DNA from: Phialocephala subalpina
Lineage: Eukaryota > Ascomycota > Leotiomycetes > Helotiales > Mollisiaceae
Reading direction: 5' to 3'
NCBI GenBank assembly: GCA_900073065.1
Contig: FJOG01000029.1
Coordinates: 383,210 to 447,209, forward strand
DNA length: 64,000 nucleotides
The notes beneath the pieces were generated by a model that saw only the letters and a program-made list of their open reading frames with translations, was not told the origin of the DNA and did no database searches. The stretch's first letter is position 1; every line of letters starts with the position of its first letter. The translations under genes and the position numbers were made by a program. Below are positions 35,944 through 47,524 of this stretch, piece by piece.

Positions 35944-37789
35944 ATGATCGACGATGTTAAAAGAACTTTCTTGCCAACTGCAGCGCTTACTACGATCTAC
36001 AGCTTTCTCTCGTTGTTTTGTCTGATCGCCACGCTTACTCTCGTGGCGTCGTACAAGCTTTATCGAGCTCTTGCAACCCCCCTAAGAGGAGTTCAAGGTC
36101 CATGGTTTGCAAGGTTCTCGCGTCTTTGGCTTTTGCGAGAAGTGTATCATGGCACATTCATGCGGACTAATGTGAAGCTTCATGAGAAGTATGGTAAATG
36201 ATCCCATGCTCTTCGAATTCACGAAAATGAGTACCGGTACTTCAGCTCATCCATTGCAGGTCCAATTGTACGCATCGCACCAAACGAGTACAGCATCGAC
36301 GATCCTGTAGCGGTGCAAACAATTTACGGAAGCAAAGGGCGATTTACAAAGGTGAGATTGACCGCTCTTATTTCGACGTGTGAATGCGCAAGACTATGTG
36401 TCTGATCTGTCCAGTCCACCTGGTACGACGCCAGCGGATTTCCAGGCCAACCGAACGGATTCAATGACCGCAATATCGAGAGACACGCCGCAGGCAGGCG
36501 AAAGATCTCCTCCGCCTACAGCATGACCAATCTGGTACAGCTGGAGCCCTTCATAAACGACTGTACAGTTATTCTACGTGCTAGATTGGACGAGTTCGCG
36601 CGCAACGCCGCTCTTATTGACATTCCACGCTGGACGCAATATTACGCATTCGATGTCATTGGGGAGATGACGGTAAGTCTCAGAAATCACCAAACATGAG
36701 TTATGCTTACAAGTAACAATGATAAGCTCGGCGAACGCTTCGGCTTCCTCGACTCTGGCAAAGACGTCCACGGCATCATCCAAACCCTTGAATCGACGCT
36801 ATTCTACGCAGCTCGCATCGGAATATACTCATTCATCCACCCCATCCTCTTCTGGCTTAATATGATGCTCAACATGAAAGGGATGGGCTTCCTAATCAAC
36901 TTCATCCAGGACATCGTCACAACCCGCATGGATAAGCCACTCCCAGATGGCAAAGACGAGAATGCGCCCGCGGACTTCATCACCAAGTTCCACCGCATCC
37001 GCCAGGAGAACCCGCAGAAGATCGGTAAGGATGATATCATGGCTTCTGCGATTGCGAATATCTCCGCCGGCTCGGATACCACGTCCATCAGTCTCACATC
37101 TGTTATCTTCCATCTGTGCAAGTTTCCGGATGTGCTTACAAGGCTGCGGAATGAGCTTGAGGATGCTGTTAGGAAGGGGATTATCTCGGATCCGATCATG
37201 TTCAAGCAGGCGCAGAAGTTACCGTATCTGCAGGCTGTGATCAAGGAAGCGTTGCGGATACATCCAGCTACAGGGCTGATCTTGGGACGTGTCGTGCCTG
37301 AGGGTGGAGCTACGATTGCAGGCCGATTTTTCCCGGAGGGTGTAAGTTAATTGCATTCCCAACCTATCGTTGTTCATTCTGATCGTGTATAAGACCACCG
37401 TTGGCATCAATGCTTGGGTGGCAGGCAGGAACAAGTCTGTCTACGGAAATGATGTAGAAGCCTTCCGCCCCGAAAGATGGCTCGAAGATGCAGAAGCAGT
37501 CAAGAGGCGTGAAGCATATTTCATGACCGTACGTCTTCTTTCCCCTTTACTCATGTTAAAAACTTTTCCTCGTGCACGGACTGACAATCGGCAGTTCGGC
37601 TCCGGCTCACGCACATGCCTTGGGAAGAACATCAGCTTGCTGGAGATGTCCAAGGTCATTCCGACGCTGGTTCTCGACTACGACTTTGAACCAGAGCATC
37701 CGGAGCGGCCTTGCAAGACAGAGAATGTGTGGTTTGTGAAGCAGGTAGACTTCAGGTGTCGCATTCGGAGGCGGTTGGTGAAGGAGTGA
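35944..37789 (+). CDS. cytochrome P450, pisatin-demethylase-like (CYP57-type)
   Basis: Six exons: 35944-36193, 36260-36351, 36415-36672, 36727-37341, 37394-37528, 37595-37789, all GT-AG, total 514 residues. After an N-terminal anchor (about residues 15-35) come GPWFARFSRLW and KYGPIVRIAPNEYSIDDP, wording typical of the pisatin-demethylase-like group. Helix I is ISAGSDTTSIS, ExxR is EALR, then FRPERW and the heme loop FGSGSRTCLGKN. Members of this group often O-demethylate or hydroxylate plant phenolics (pisatin demethylase of Fusarium is the model), but many are uncharacterised, so the substrate is not implied. The gene is intact, and with its divergent partner begins the catabolic cluster. 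Confidence 0.9.
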
Positions 37790-39014
37790 TCTGTTGTTGA
37801 ATGTGTGATGCTTCAAGGAGTGACACTTGAGAATTCAATGGAATAATTGATATCCACTTAACTCAATGATTGGAATGAGAAATAAATTCGCAGGAAGGGC
37901 GCAGCTTGGCTTCAAGATCAAACGATTCTCTCACTCCTGCACAATCAGCGAATAGGGATCAAATACTGCACTGTCTTACTGTTTGATTCCATTATAATGC
38001 AAAATATCACTTGAACGCTTCTACATCATTCGATGGGAGCATCTTACTCGGTGCCCAGGTGGATTAGTAGTCAGCCGCAAGTGCAACAGCCCCCTCCCTC
38101 TCGATCAGCTCGGTGTGAACCTTACTGCGAGGACTTATTTTAATTCTGAAAGGTGCCTTGGTAGGATCTTCCCCGAGAGTATTGAATGTGTTGATGGGAT
38201 GATTCTTCACCAGTTAGTCAAGGACAAGCGTTCAACTGCGAAGAGTACCTACTAGGTCCTCTGCAATATCAAAACAGTAAAGTATGCAAGCGACTGCAAT
38301 CCACACATTGAGTACACCGAAATTTAGACCTGGACATATTCGTCGACCTATCCACATCAGTTGCACTTCTACATATGGGGAGTAACTTCAGCTCGTACCA
38401 GCCCCGAAGCTCCAGTGACCCTGAGCCCATTTATTCACATTTTCGTTCATGAATGTCTCAGGATCGAACTTTGTCAGATTTGAATATCCATTCTCATCTA
38501 ACTTAGTTGTACGACCGGGTGACGGCGGATTATAGCGGTCAAAAGTATTAGCCATTTCCTACGAACGCCGCATTTTAAACCCAATTTATTTACTTTATAC
38601 ACCTATGAAAAATTATTACAAAGATAAAAACATAGTATTATTTAAGAGTTTTATTTAATACTTTTTAAATAAAACTTTAAAACTATAATTTATATTCGTT
38701 ATTTAATTATTATTATAAATTAAAAATGAAATTAAACGTGAATATAAAGAATAAATAATAGTGCTATATTTTAAGTATTAAAGCCATATTATAAACCTTC
38801 AAAATTAATCCTTATAATACTAGTATTAGTATTAGAATCCAATGCGCTATAATATAATTTTAAACTACGATACGCTAAAGGAATAAAGTGTAATATATTA
38901 TTATAATTTATAGTATATATTAAAGTATTACCTCGTTAAAGTGTAGTAACTGCGGTATATACTCTCATGTGTTATAGTATAAGCTGAGATGATGCGCTAA
39001 AGTATAAAGTACTA

Positions 39015-39068
39015 AAGGTATGCGGAGCACTAGAGGCATGCGCAGCACTGGAGGCATGCGGAGCGCTG
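39015..39068 (+). repeat. three tandem 18-bp units inside TIR element copy 1
   Basis: Units start at 39015, 39033 and 39051 (pattern AGGYATGCGSAGCRCTRG with a few substitutions). The second element copy has no such triplication, so the array arose within this copy. Confidence 0.8.
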
Positions 39069-39179
39069 TGATGCGCTAGGTTATAGGCATAGTGCGCTAT
39101 AATTTTAGGTGCATACGCTGTAATATTCGCTAAGGAGTGGAGTGTAAGTATCAAAAGTTGAGAAAAATCGGCACTGATA

Positions 39180-39388
39180 CGGAGGTTGCCTTCAAAAGTG
39201 CCCAAACTTTAGAGCGTCGATCAGATCCTTACAAGGTTCGTTCTATAGCGAGTGTAACCCTACTGCTACAGCGACGATAAGCCTAAACAGATAAAAATAC
39301 AGCGATTGCGAGCCTAGAGATCAGCGGCTTACAGGGTATTTCAGTGGCTCGAGCGCTAAATTCCCGTCACTTTTGAAACAGACCTCCG
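39180..39388. mobile_element. nested 209-bp MITE with TA target duplication
   Basis: It begins CGGAGGTTGCCTTCAAAAGTG and ends with the inverted form of CGGAGGTCTGTTTCAAAAGTG (17 of 21 matching). TA lies on both sides (39178-39179 and 39389-39390). Element copy 2 shows the empty site (GCACTGATACTTTTGG at 42912), proving the boundaries. TA duplication suggests mobilisation by a Tc1/mariner-type transposase. Confidence 0.9.
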
Positions 39389-39646
39389 TACTTTTGGCCG
39401 CTATGGTGCGCCCTTCGGGTGCCTAGCTGACGCCGAATTTGCGTGGTGAAACCCCGACCCCGCAGTGTATGCGATCCACCGTGATAGCGTTGCGGGGATA
39501 TAGTAACCGCATTGAACTCCCAAGTATATGAGGTTTGTGCATATGCGACCAGTCGTGGAACGATCCCTTTCCATTGATTCACCATTTGTTTAAGGCGTCG
39601 CGTTCGGAATAAACCTTCCATTGGGCAACCAACTCTCACTTTCAAC

Positions 39647-41611
39647 ATGAGTCGCCAAGTACCTGGACTTGGATCTTTGCAAGGACTATTGTCTACTGAA
39701 TTCAAACATATTGAGCAATATCGCGGAATTCCATATGGCTCAATCTCGGCCAGATTCCGACAGTCCAAGCTTGTAACAACCTGGCCAGAGGACAAATGTG
39801 ATGCGACTAAATATGGGTACAATCTGGCAAAACTCTCAGGTATGCTTTGGACATGGCTAATGAGATTATGCATTAGACCACTCTGTCCATTTCCCAAAAT
39901 TGCTATTGGGCATCCTATCACGCAGAAGAATTTACCTCCTCAGCATGGTTATGAGTTCGACGAGTTTCGGTGTTTGAATTTGAATATTACGTGCCCGAAG
40001 GACAGCACTCCAGAGGGTGGTTTGCCTGTGTTGGTGTGGATTCATGGGTACGTATGTCATTATACTTTAACATGACTATTTGGGCTTCGCTGACAAGAAT
40101 GCGAAGAGGTGGTAATGTAGTTGGAACGGCAGCAGATCCGGGATATGGTCAGTTCAAAACCTATTATGGAAGCATATTCAGAAAGCCGTAATTCATTTAC
40201 AACAGATGGCGCACCACTCGTTGATTTTTCGGTTCAAAAAAGCTTGCCATTTGTCCTGGTCACAGTCAAGTAAGTCAAATAGATTATTAGTCGATCTTTA
40301 CGAAGTTCAAACTGATTTCAGTCATCTAGCTATCGACTAGGTGCGTTCGGATTTCTAGCTTCTGATGCAATCAGAGAAGACAACGAAGCTGCCGGAGATC
40401 AAGGAGTCGGCAATTATGGAATCCGAGATCAACTCCTAGCGTATGAATGGGTTAAGCGGAATATCAAAGCATTCGGAGGTGATCCGAATCGTATTACTGG
40501 AATGGGAGAAAGCGCGGGGTCTAGTACATGTCACTTTGCATCCTCAAATGATTTTATACTAATGTTATACTTCCATAGTTGACACACATATCACTATGTG
40601 TTCCGAACTCTTCAAGTCCGCTATCCCATTCACGCAAGCCATCTTGCAATCTGGTGTTGGGTCTCTCACTGTTCGCACATCAAAATATCAGCAAAGTGTA
40701 TATGAGAAGGTGCTTGCCCATCTCAAGATCGAGACAGATAAATCTTCTGAGGGTTTGAAAGCTCTTCGCGACGTTTCTGCAGACGATCTTGTCTTGTCGT
40801 ACGTCGCTCTCGGAGGTGGTCCAGTTCCAGCTTGGCAGGCAACAGTGGATGACTATTTCCTGGCTACGAATTGCTCCGTCTCCAGCCTTTCCTCTCAGAA
40901 ATATCATCCCAGCCTTAAACGATTGCTTATCGGTGATTGTGCGGATGAAGGGTTGATATTTTCCATGCCACTATCCAAAAGGCAGTGGACCTTCGACGGA
41001 GTACAAAAGATGACTACAGAGGTTCTAGGTGAGCAGCAAGGAAATGAGGTTCTCCAAGCGTATGGAATATCCGCGGATCTATCCTATGAGGAGTTGTTTG
41101 CCTGCCTCATAAAGCTCCTGTCAGATGCGGAATGGTCACAGCCAATTCGCGAAGTTGCAAAGTCCTTCTCAAATGGCGACGTGTTTTACTACCATATGAC
41201 TGAGGGAAATCCGTTCGATGGCGCTCACAAGGGTAGGTCACAGTCTGCTCAATTTCCAGTCTGTATCAACTCATGGTGACGATTTGACTCACAGGAAAGG
41301 CTCATCACGCGGTGGACTTGATTTATATCTTCTTGACGTATCAAAGTCACTTACCCAGCAATCTCGCAACACTTGCTGAGACGATGGCGTCACGATGGTT
41401 ATCATTTGTGAATGGAGGTCAACCTTGGAGCGTCTACGACCAGAAGTCGGATGGATCGTCTAAGCTCATGGTTTATGGCCCAAATGGTCGCAGTGGTGAA
41501 GCCTCGGAAAGTTCAAAACCTGCATACAAGAACATCTTGCTCTGCGAGGAGTTGAAAGAGAGTATAGGACGATTTGCCGCTGGCCTCCATGGCGTGCTAG
41601 CGGATGTGTAG
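39647..41611 (+). CDS. type-B carboxylesterase (alpha/beta hydrolase)
   Basis: Seven exons: 39647-39816, 39877-40047, 40107-40147, 40206-40269, 40330-40523, 40579-41232, 41295-41611; introns 55-62 bp; 536 residues. The oxyanion-hole motif HGGG is restored exactly by splicing of intron 2 (WIHGGGNVVG). The nucleophile elbow GESAG contains the catalytic Ser and ends exon 5; the catalytic His is in the KAHHAVDL segment of the last exon, and an acid should lie between them (LIGDCADEG). No signal peptide, so it acts inside the cell. It would hydrolyse carboxylic esters; in this neighbourhood, de-esterification of an aromatic ester is plausible. Its upstream region is P450-relic and transposon DNA. 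The gene is flanked by two like-oriented TIR elements. Confidence 0.9.
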
Positions 41612-42345
41612 GCATGTGTAGCAAAAAGGAGGTGGGCGCTGGAAAGCATATTCCACGTTTAGAAATCAAGACTTGAAGAGATTCGGAATGTTTCAGTAGA
41701 GACTTTCCACATTAAAGTGTCTGTAACTGCTATGATCGGTTTGGAAATAGTGACTTTCCTGTGCCGTTGTGAATTATTGTGTGACTAGTCATGTTATAAC
41801 CATTACTGTTCTTGTTACTATTACTCTCTTTGTTACCATTTTCGTCACCTGACAGCAACATGTGCTTATGACCCTTGTATTGCATTGAAAAGTATCCTCC
41901 TCTATCGTCACTTCACGTGCTGAGCATTGTATAATATGGCGTTCGTTGTAACGCTAAGATCTGCTCAAGAATTTTACTTCTACCCCCGCGAAGCAATGCC
42001 GATCATGTTTGAATTCTCCGAGATTTCAGATAAAGTTTTCGCATAGAGAGAGGCTTGAAGTGTATCCATTTAGCGCCAGGCCATGTGGTGTTGGATTTCT
42101 AAGACGTCGATTCGGACTTTCGGAATGCGAAATCGGATTGTTATTGGTTCCAGGCGAGCTTACCACGAGGAGGGGATCAATCACCTGGGGTGCAGTAATG
42201 CCGTGCAGGGGTGGAGGAATGGTACCTGAGAGGCATCTGGCCACGATTATTGGCGCTTGAAACCCCGCTGAGGGGTATGTTCGGGCTGCCACGGAATTTT
42301 CCTACTTCCGCGTCAAAACGCTTCTCTGCATAGAAGCTAGGCAGG
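41612..42345. other. intergenic region
   Basis: About 730 bp of 3' flank of the carboxylesterase up to the second TIR element. No gene seen. Confidence 0.45.
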
Positions 42346-42945
42346 GACGGCGGACTATAGCGGCCAAAAGTATTAATGGCCATTTTCTACGAACACTATA
42401 TTTAAACCCATAAAAAATTATTACAAATATAAGAATATAATATCATTTAAAAGCTTCTTTTAATACTTTTCAAATAATATTTTAAAAATATAATTAAAAA
42501 TAAGGAATAAAATACATTAAAAAGATTTTTAATTTTTAAGGAAATTAAATTTAATCGAATTAAAAAAAGAAATTATATTATAATATAATCGCACTAAATT
42601 TATTATATATTTTATAATATAATAAAATTATATTTTAAATATTAAAATTATATTATAAACTTTTTAAATTAATTTCTTATAATAATAATATATTAAAAAT
42701 ATAAAATAAATATAATATATTATTATAATTTATAATATATATTAAAATATTAAAATAATACACGGAAATATAAAGTATTAAAAGTATATAGAGCGCTATA
42801 ATATGCTATATATACTGAGTTATAGGGCATAATGCGCTATAATTTTAGGGTGCATGCGCTGTAGTCTTCCCTAAGGAGTAGAGTGAGAATATCAAAAGTT
42901 GAGAAAAATCGGCACTGATACTTTTGGCCGCTATGGTCCGCCCTT
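42346..42945. mobile_element. TIR element copy 2 with 5-bp target duplication
   Basis: The left end is GACGGCGGACTATAGCGG, the right end the inverted form of AAGGGCGGACCATAGCGG, flanked by GCAGG at 42341-42345 and 42946-42950. It is 600 bp long, A+T-rich, with no ORF, and in the same orientation as copy 1. The stretch TTGAGAAAAATCGGCACTGA near the right end is shared with copy 1. Confidence 0.9.
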
Positions 42946-43125
42946 GCAGGTAGGCTCCATGATTCGGGTATCAACGACGACGCGTTCAAAAAGTCCGGCG
43001 CGCGATGAGGCGGGGTCTCAAGCTCCAGTCTTCAATGGAAACAGACTCCCTTCTCTTGAAAATTTCAGGTGACTGGAGATACGACTGACCAGAGACTGAA
43101 GATTCGGATGTTGGGGAGCGACGAA

Positions 43126-44459
43126 ATGACACCCTCTACAAAGCCCCTCAAGCTTGACGTCCTCATCGTTGGATGTGGTATTGCGGGCCTAACAACTGCA
43201 GTTGCCTGTAGCCAGAAGGGATTTAAAGCCAGAGATTTGGAGGCAACAGATGAGTTTGCGCATGGAAGTTAAGGATGAAATGTAGAACGCCAGAGCAATT
43301 GCTGATATGGTTCGATAGGTTGGAGCTGGCCTCCTGATATCTTCCAATGCCTCCCGTATTTTGTGTGATATGGGGCTCCGCTAAGCACTTGAAAGAGTCG
43401 CGATCCACATGAAGAGAGTTGTCTTCCTGAAATATGATGATGGAACGATTCTCAGCGACCAGCAATACAACGACGCCGAAGAAAGGTTGGGCGCACCCCT
43501 CTGGCGGCTCCATCGGGCAGATTTACATGATGTTCTGTTGGCCAAGGCACGGGAACTCGGAGTTGAAATTACAATGGGGGCAAAAGTCAAAAGCTTCGAT
43601 TGGCAAGCACCGAGTGCTTCATTGGAAGGTGGGGAAGCTGTAAGGGCAGATGTGATCTTGGCTGCCGATGGTCAGTCCCTAAGTCTATATATTTGATCTT
43701 CGGGCGCAAAGTAGACTGACGAGGTGTTTGCAACAGGTTACCGGTCGCATGCGCGAGCAGAGATGCTCGGAAGATAGGAGGAACCACGCTTCAGTGGAAA
43801 CTCAGCATACAGAACGCTAATTCATCGTTCTGCGTTCGAGAACGACCCAAAGGCTTGCGTCGCTTCTCGACATCAAGACCCAAACGAGTTGCGTGTGGTG
43901 AGTTTCGTTGTATTTTACTTGTCATAATGATGGTTGATTTGTCACTGATATCTTGTAGGGTTGGTGAAGGCTGCCACGTGCTTCTGTATCCAATCCGGCA
44001 AGGAGAATACCTGAACGTGGTCGCTACTCAACCTGCAAATCACACCAAGGGTCCAAAGTATGTCGTTTCAACAGATCCCAAAAAGTTCCTGGATCGTTAC
44101 AAGAATTGGGACTCAACTCTAGTCGGAGTTCTGGAAAGACTACCAAAGGATAACTTACTCGAATGGAAGCTTTGCGATCTGGAGCCAATGGAGACGTGGC
44201 TATTTCCAGGTAGAAAAATTGCATTACTTGGGGACGCTTCTCATGCTATGCTTCCATCTGCTGCGCAAGGCGCAAGCATGGGAATTGAGGATTGCAGTGC
44301 CATTGCAGAGTTACTTGCTCGCGCTGAGCATCGGGACCAGATTCCGCAGGTGTTGAAGGCGTTTAGAACTTGAGGCTGCCCAGATGTAAGATTACATATA
44401 TTGTTGATAGCGGCAGGCAAAATGCCAAAAAGTGGCACAAGAAAGACGCGAAAGGATGA
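43126..44459 (+). pseudogene. FAD-dependent aromatic monooxygenase (salicylate-hydroxylase-like), inactivated
   Basis: The N-terminus carries the FAD-binding GxGxxG (VLIVGCGIAGLTTA), later GEGCHVLLYPIRQGEYLNVV and the DG/GD motif LLGDASHAMLPSAAQGASMG, which define the flavin monooxygenases acting on salicylate and related aromatics. The gene is broken at several points: the expected first donor after CAT at 43266 reads GGAAGT instead of GT; TAA at 43382-43384 inside GLR-TAA-ALE; TAG at 43775-43777 inside LGR-TAG-EEPRFSG; a frame shift near the intron around 43900; and another near 44369, after which SGRQNAKKWH continues in the +1 frame. Both stops sit where CAA or CAG is expected. No active enzyme can be made from this locus. 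Confidence 0.8.
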
Positions 44460-44668
44460 ATAGTAACAGACAGTATGTGGGAATATAATGTGAAAGGTGC
44501 TGCACAGAGCATATCTTTGGAGGTTGTGTAGTCAGTTGGTAGAATAGCACAAATATATTCACATCAGATGGCCCAAGTATGCTCGAATTCAGTTCAGCAT
44601 CTGGATCGGCAGCTTCGTTGATTGTATCAATCTCATGCACAGTACAACTACGTCTTTGAACGATTGAA

Positions 44669-46760
44669 ATGGCAACTCCCGTCGTTATGCCTCTCAAAAT
44701 CCTTGAACACGCCGCAGGTGTTGGACATCATGTCCCAGGTACTGTAGTTTTGGATACGCACACGAACATGGTAGAGCTAGAGCTCTCATGTCTCGGAAAG
44801 GGGACTGGAAAGAACGCTGAGGTCATTCTGGTACCTCAACCTTCCAATGACCTGAATGATCCCCTCAATTGGCCTTTATGGCAACGTGATTGTATACTAC
44901 TCTTGTACTGCTTTTGCACAGTACGTGTGACAGGGGGTAGGTATCGAAGCATCTTACTACAGATATCAAAACTGATATTAACGCAGCGTCGGTCCACTGC
45001 TCTCTTCTATGGCTCTTCCTATTATAATGGAATTTCGAATCACCTTCATAGACTTCTCGCTTCTCATTGGGTATTAGCTGTGCGCTGCTGGAGCCGCTGG
45101 CATTTTTATCTCAGTATGCGCCCGAAAGTACGGAAAGCGACCGGCAAGTCTCTTTTCCATGTCTACTGTTCTCGCAGGATGCATCTGGGCTGGGCGTGCA
45201 CAGTCATATGGCTCCTTGGTTGGGGCCCAAGTTGTGCAAGGACTCGGATTGGCCGTTTTTGAGAGTATCACATTTGCCATCGTTGGTGATCTCTTCCACG
45301 TTCACGAACGAGGGACACGTATAGCAATATATGTGATGGCTTAGTCCGGCATTGCCAATCTGCTATCAGCTATTGCAGGGAAGATTACAATGGATCTTGG
45401 TTAGCGTTGGGTTTTCTACCTGTTGTCTGTGTTTGTCGGAATCGGATGGCTCTGTTGTGTCTTCTTTGGTTGCGAAACTGCCTTCAACCGTCGTGCAGTG
45501 TACAACCTTGATACAAATTCCTTGGATGTAAGTTGAGGGTCAGAAAAGTTCTCGAATTTGACTCACATTGAATCAGGCTGTGCATAAGATTGACTCACAC
45601 AAGAGAGCATCAGTAGCTCACGAAGAAGTTCTCGCCAAGACGGAGACCAAAGCTTCGACTACAACGCACACCCGCGAGTCATTTCTCAAGAGGATGAGAC
45701 CATATCATGGCCCTTTTTGGGACGAATCACTTCTTAAGATGATTACTCGGCCCTTCTTTCTCCTGATACATCCGGTAGTTGCCTGGTCGATTCTAATCGT
45801 TTCGTTTTGTTCGGTATGGGTGATTGGTATGTAAGTACTAATCCTTTCGGAGTTTATCCTTACCTAAGATCATATCGAAGAAATCAGTAATATTTGAAGA
45901 CTTTCTATTAGTGACTGACAAGAGCTACTCACTTCTCGTCAACGATGTTCCTCTTGTTTCTGATGTCCTTCTTGTCACCTACATCACGCCGCTTCTTTTC
46001 TACTCCTTTCTCGTCTGTAGGGGAGCAATGCTGACTCCAAATGGGTGTAGATCCCTAGTTATCGCCCAAATCTTCTCTGCACCTCCGTACTTACTCAACA
46101 CGGCTCAGTTGGGTTACATAGGGTTTGGCCCAGTCATCGGCGGCTCTCTTGGTTGTATACTTTGCGGAGCACTGTCTGATCCTGTAGCTCGGTGGATGAC
46201 TAGACGGAACAACGACATTTATGAGCCTGAATTCAGGTTGCTACTGATGCTTCTCCTACAATCATTTCTACCGTCGGGTACTTCCTCTTCGGCAATCTAA
46301 TCACAGAAGGCAAAAGCCCTGTTGCCGCTGCTGCCATGTGGGGCCTCGTCTTCGTCTCGGTCCAAGTTGCGGCTGTGTCCACAGGTACGTTTCTCACGCT
46401 TCCCAATATCGCACCATACTAACTGGGGGTTCGGCAGGTGCCAACATATTGTTGATGCTTTCCGGGATTCAGCGTCGAAGCTTTCATCCTATTTATGACA
46501 GTGAAAAACTTCCTCCGGTTCGGATTTTCTTGTAAGTCCGATGAGATGGCCTCAAAGCTGTGATCACCTGAGTTGCGCTGACATATTACTCTCACCTAGA
46601 CTTCCCGAATAACCGGATTGCAGCAAAAGGAGCTGCCTCGATGTTTGATATCATTGGAGGCGTTCAGCTTGGATCGTCTTTGACAACGATTCCGGTCTAT
46701 ATTTTCGGAAAGAGAATCACGGCGTGGTGGCACAGCAATAACGCTCTCCGTGTCAATTAA
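44669..46760 (+). pseudogene. MFS transporter, inactivated
   Basis: From ATG 44669 the N-terminus NDPLNWPLWQRDCILLLYCF is the classic pre-TM1 segment of fungal MFS drug/HOL1-like transporters. After an intron ending near 44986 the frame shows MEFRITFIDFSLL, FAIVGDLFHVHERGTR and KITMDLG, with three TAG codons (45075-45077, 45342-45344, 45402-45404); the first two fit CAG-to-TAG, the third a TGG-to-TAG change. The second half (NRRAVYNLDTNS, MITRPFFLLIHPVVAWSIL, GFGPVIGGSLGC, GYFLFGNLITEGKSP and the final YIFGKRITAWWH) is spread over different frames. It was presumably the substrate permease of the adjacent catabolic genes and is now dead. Confidence 0.8.
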
Positions 46761-47524
46761 CTCGCCGTAGGCTTCGTTGAACATACGAAAGGGCGAGGGA
46801 GCACTTTGGCATTAGCCAGGTCTCGCATTGGCACGCACTTCCCCGATCAATTTCGCCTGGATCAAACATACCCGTAAACGTCACGTTGCTGTATATATAA
46901 TAAATGAAAACTGTTTCGTGCCGCAACATCTTCCGAGTCCTCGTCGCGATCCATTGGTGTGCTTTTGCTCAACAACAATGCAACGCATGCACCCAACTCT
47001 GCTCAGAGCAGCGACATGCTCTCTATTTCGGGAAATAAATCAAATCAAACCAGATACTGTCAAAGAGGGTTATCAAACAAATGGGCATGGCTTCCTCATG
47101 AAGAGATGATGGTAAAACATAGACTCAAATTTGAAGCATCTCGAAATGTAGCAGACAAGCAGCTTTTGGTATTGAAAGTCGCCCAGTTGTGGAAGACGTT
47201 CAGGGGCGGTCCACTACAAATAGCTTTCTTTCTACTGGATGACAGGACTTGTCCTTTCGGCAGCAAATCCGGCAGTCGCCCTTGGTGCTTGGGCTGTTCA
47301 AGTGCTTGGCGAGGCGTTACTAGCGTTTGGAGACCCCGCATCGCCCCATCCGACTCAAGTCGTCGTGGTACCACTTGCATCCCCAGCCAGCTTCGCAATT
47401 TTCATCCTCCCACTGTCGATTTGGCAACTACCCTGAAATTAGTCTTACCCGCGCTTGATCCTTTCTTCAACGCACAGCACAAGCCGGTCGCTCTAAAGCG
47501 TTGCCTCAACTCCGCTAGCGTGCG
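46761..47524. other. intergenic region / promoter side of the regulator
   Basis: About 760 bp. A 189-codon ORF (46959-47528) overlaps the start of the regulator but has no domain and atypical composition. No gene is called here. Confidence 0.45.

Larger units (their letters stand above)
38521..39415. mobile_element. TIR element copy 1 with 5-bp target duplication
   Basis: The left end is GACGGCGGATTATAGCGG, and the right end is the inverted form of AAGGGCGCACCATAGCGG; inside both ends the sequence GGYCAAAAGTA is also inverted. It is flanked by CGGGT on both sides (38516-38520 and 39416-39420). The interior is A+T-rich without an ORF. A second copy in the same orientation is at 42346-42945. 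A 209-bp MITE is nested in it. A 5-bp duplication with such termini fits none of the common fungal DNA-transposon groups I know. Confidence 0.85.
38065..39640 (-). pseudogene. P450 relic interrupted by a transposable element
   Basis: The C-terminal part lies at 38520-38065: KLDENGYSNLTKFDPETFM, HWSFGAG then, after a clean 51-bp intron (GTACGA...GGATAG), RRICPGLNFGVLNVW, which joins to the heme motif FGAGRRICPG. A second short intron follows, and the frame ends ADY-TAA at 38065-38067. At 38520 the sequence is cut by a 895-bp element; beyond it (39416 to about 39640) short P450-like pieces continue on the same strand (WEFN, and GYYIPA in a shifted frame). Helix I and the N-terminal half are absent. 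The relic therefore marks a former gene whose upstream part has been replaced by the present carboxylesterase start. Confidence 0.65.

Noticed and set aside
39367..39921. 184-codon minus-strand ORF overlapping the carboxylesterase start
   Set aside because: Its part beyond 39647 is antisense to a well-supported exon; the rest is explained by P450 relic and transposon end.
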